From Gymnorhina tibicen (Eukaryota; Chordata; Aves; Passeriformes; Artamidae), in the NCBI GenBank assembly GCA_013399875.1, contig VXAZ01009368.1, forward strand, positions 162,488-226,487: a stretch of 64,000 nt of DNA. Reading direction: 5' to 3'. The notes under the pieces were generated by a model that had not been told where the DNA came from, did not search any database, and was given only the letters and a program-made list of their open reading frames with translations. Numbering within the stretch: position 1 is the stretch's first letter; the number at the start of each line of letters is the position of its first letter. This document shows positions 1-64,000 of the stretch, piece by piece. The translations under genes and the position numbers were made by a program.

Positions 1-62641
<62,641 letters not shown>

Positions 62642-63045
62642 GGAACTTGGCTGGACAGGTTGCAGGTCAGCGGAGTCAGCCATGACATCTCTTCTTCCAC
62701 TTGTAAATACTCCTGTGTTGCCGAGTTGAAAGCAGAAATGAGAACAAGGATGGAAAATATGGCTGCACTTCCAGCTCAGGAGGCTCTGTGTTAAATAACT
62801 TGCTCGCTCTGTTTTCAGACTTAGCTGTACAGAACTGTTTCTTGGTGGGGGGAGGGGCACTTTATTTTTGCATACGTACCTATGAGCCTTATCAATTCAC
62901 AAATGTTTGTATATTTAATCACAAGGGCTGGATGGTTTGTGGTTTTAATGCTATTTAAAAATGTTACACCACAGAAATTATAGGATATTTTGTCTGAAAC
63001 TTCTACCTATTTATATATAATATAAAGTCTGTATATTGGCAGGAA
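62642..63045 (+). other. SLC66A2: SLC66A2 3' UTR
   Basis: This runs from the stop codon to a likely cleavage region. I saw no canonical AATAAA or ATTAAA in the 1.3 kb after the stop. The best candidates are overlapping AATATA (63019-63024) and TATAAA (63021-63026), both known weak variants, in an AU-rich stretch and with GT-rich sequence after them. The end point is approximate. Confidence 0.6.
63019..63026 (+). terminator. SLC66A2: candidate non-canonical poly(A) signal
   Basis: AATATAAA contains two overlapping single-base variants of the poly(A) hexamer, about 380 nt after the stop. A GT-containing stretch (AAGTTTGTGG) follows about 17 nt later. It is the best signal visible, but a longer 3' UTR cannot be excluded. 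Confidence 0.5.
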
Positions 63046-64000
63046 GTTTGTGGCATATACTAGCATTCACTATCTCCACGATGGAGGAAGAAGTATTGAA
63101 GAGCAATCCAGGAGCTTTCTCTTTTGTCTGTAAGGGTGTCCGGTGAGCAGAGAAGGGGAGGGTGGGAGGCCCTGCAAAGAGGTGAGCAGCCAGAAATGAG
63201 CTGGCCACAGAGGGTGTAAAGCTAAAGAGTGAGCAGGCGTTCACCCCCCCTGCAGGAGGACACATGGGGGAGATGATGGAAGGGGTCTGATGGTGCTGGA
63301 GCCATGTCTAGAGCTGGCACAGCCAGTCAAGCACCCAGACAAAAGGAGGAGCTGGCAGGAGACTACAGGGAACTTAGGTAGTTGTGCTTTGAAACCATGG
63401 GGTGTGGGAATAGCCTGCCCTGCACTTGGGGCACTGCCCCTGCAGCTGTACACAGGACAGAGCTGGCCTGTAGGGTGTCTTTCCCAAGGGGCCAGCAGAT
63501 GGGTGTTGCCAGTATTGCCAAGCAAGTATTTCTAGATGGTGATTGAGCCACAAAGATAGAAGCCAGGTCCACTTTCATTGGCTCAGAAATGAAAAAGTTT
63601 GAGACAAAGAAAAAGCTGTATCCCCTGGAGTAGGACCAGCATCTGACAGCTTGATTTGTTGAGGCTGAGATTTGTGTTCATGTTGTTCAATGCCAAACAA
63701 GAACCAGGTTATATTTTGGGGTGTTTCCTGCATTGGCCCAACAAGGAAGGAGTCCTTGTTTTCATTTTACTGTTGTGAACTTTTAGGCTCTTAAAGAAGA
63801 GATTCTTCTCTTTTAGAAGAATCAGCAGCCTGTACTTAGAGGGACTGAGAAAGCTGAAAGAGCAGAGTTTATGCAGATGTTGTCTCTAAAGGCTGTTTGC
63901 CAGCATAGGTCACCGTGCTCTGTCCGTGACGTGCAGCTGCTGGTGGTGTGGACCTGTGGGGGCTGTGCCCAAGCCCCTGGGCTCCTGTTGTGACGCTGCT
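63046..64000. other. downstream intergenic sequence, nothing recognised
   Basis: This is sequence past the likely end of SLC66A2. I see no exon, repeat family or RNA gene that I can name. In mammals the next gene on this side is KCNG2, but none of it is visible here. Confidence 0.5.

Overview
The window is intronic and exonic DNA from a bird. The evidence is a vertebrate gene split by multi-kilobase introns, several CR1 LINE fragments with the usual avian 3' ends, and one LTR-type fragment of a kind I associate with bird genomes. I cannot name the species. Nothing prokaryotic, no RNA gene and no CRISPR array was found.

One protein-coding gene, SLC66A2 (formerly PQLC1, a PQ-loop repeat membrane protein), fills the window on the + strand. 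I placed five coding exons by hand: 299-501, 9673-9806, 14059-14112, 42702-42918 and 62434-62641. All splice sites are GT-AG and the phases close exactly. The joined CDS is 816 nt including the stop, giving 271 residues, which is the length I recall for the long human isoform. The 54-nt third exon is phase 1 at both ends, so skipping it gives a 253-residue protein.

Layout: 1-144 is CpG-rich promoter or upstream sequence. 145-298 is 5' UTR with a short well-initiated uORF and a small hairpin. Intron 1 (502-9672) and intron 2 (9807-14058) hold no gene that I recognise. Intron 3 (14113-42701) contains a nested CR1 cluster at about 23.07-25.98 kb, where younger CR1 copies interrupt an older one. 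Intron 4 (42919-62433) contains small CR1 fragments and an antisense LTR fragment at about 58.65-59.84 kb. The 3' UTR starts at 62642 and probably ends soon after a non-canonical poly(A) signal near 63020.

The most interesting signal is around the cassette exon. A long pyrimidine tract lies upstream and two TGCATG hexamers (the RBFOX recognition motif) lie 24 and 104 nt downstream. This suggests tissue-regulated inclusion of a charged 18-residue insert in the loop between the two PQ-loop halves. I found no convincing undescribed system. The other open frames appear to be chance or repeat-derived.
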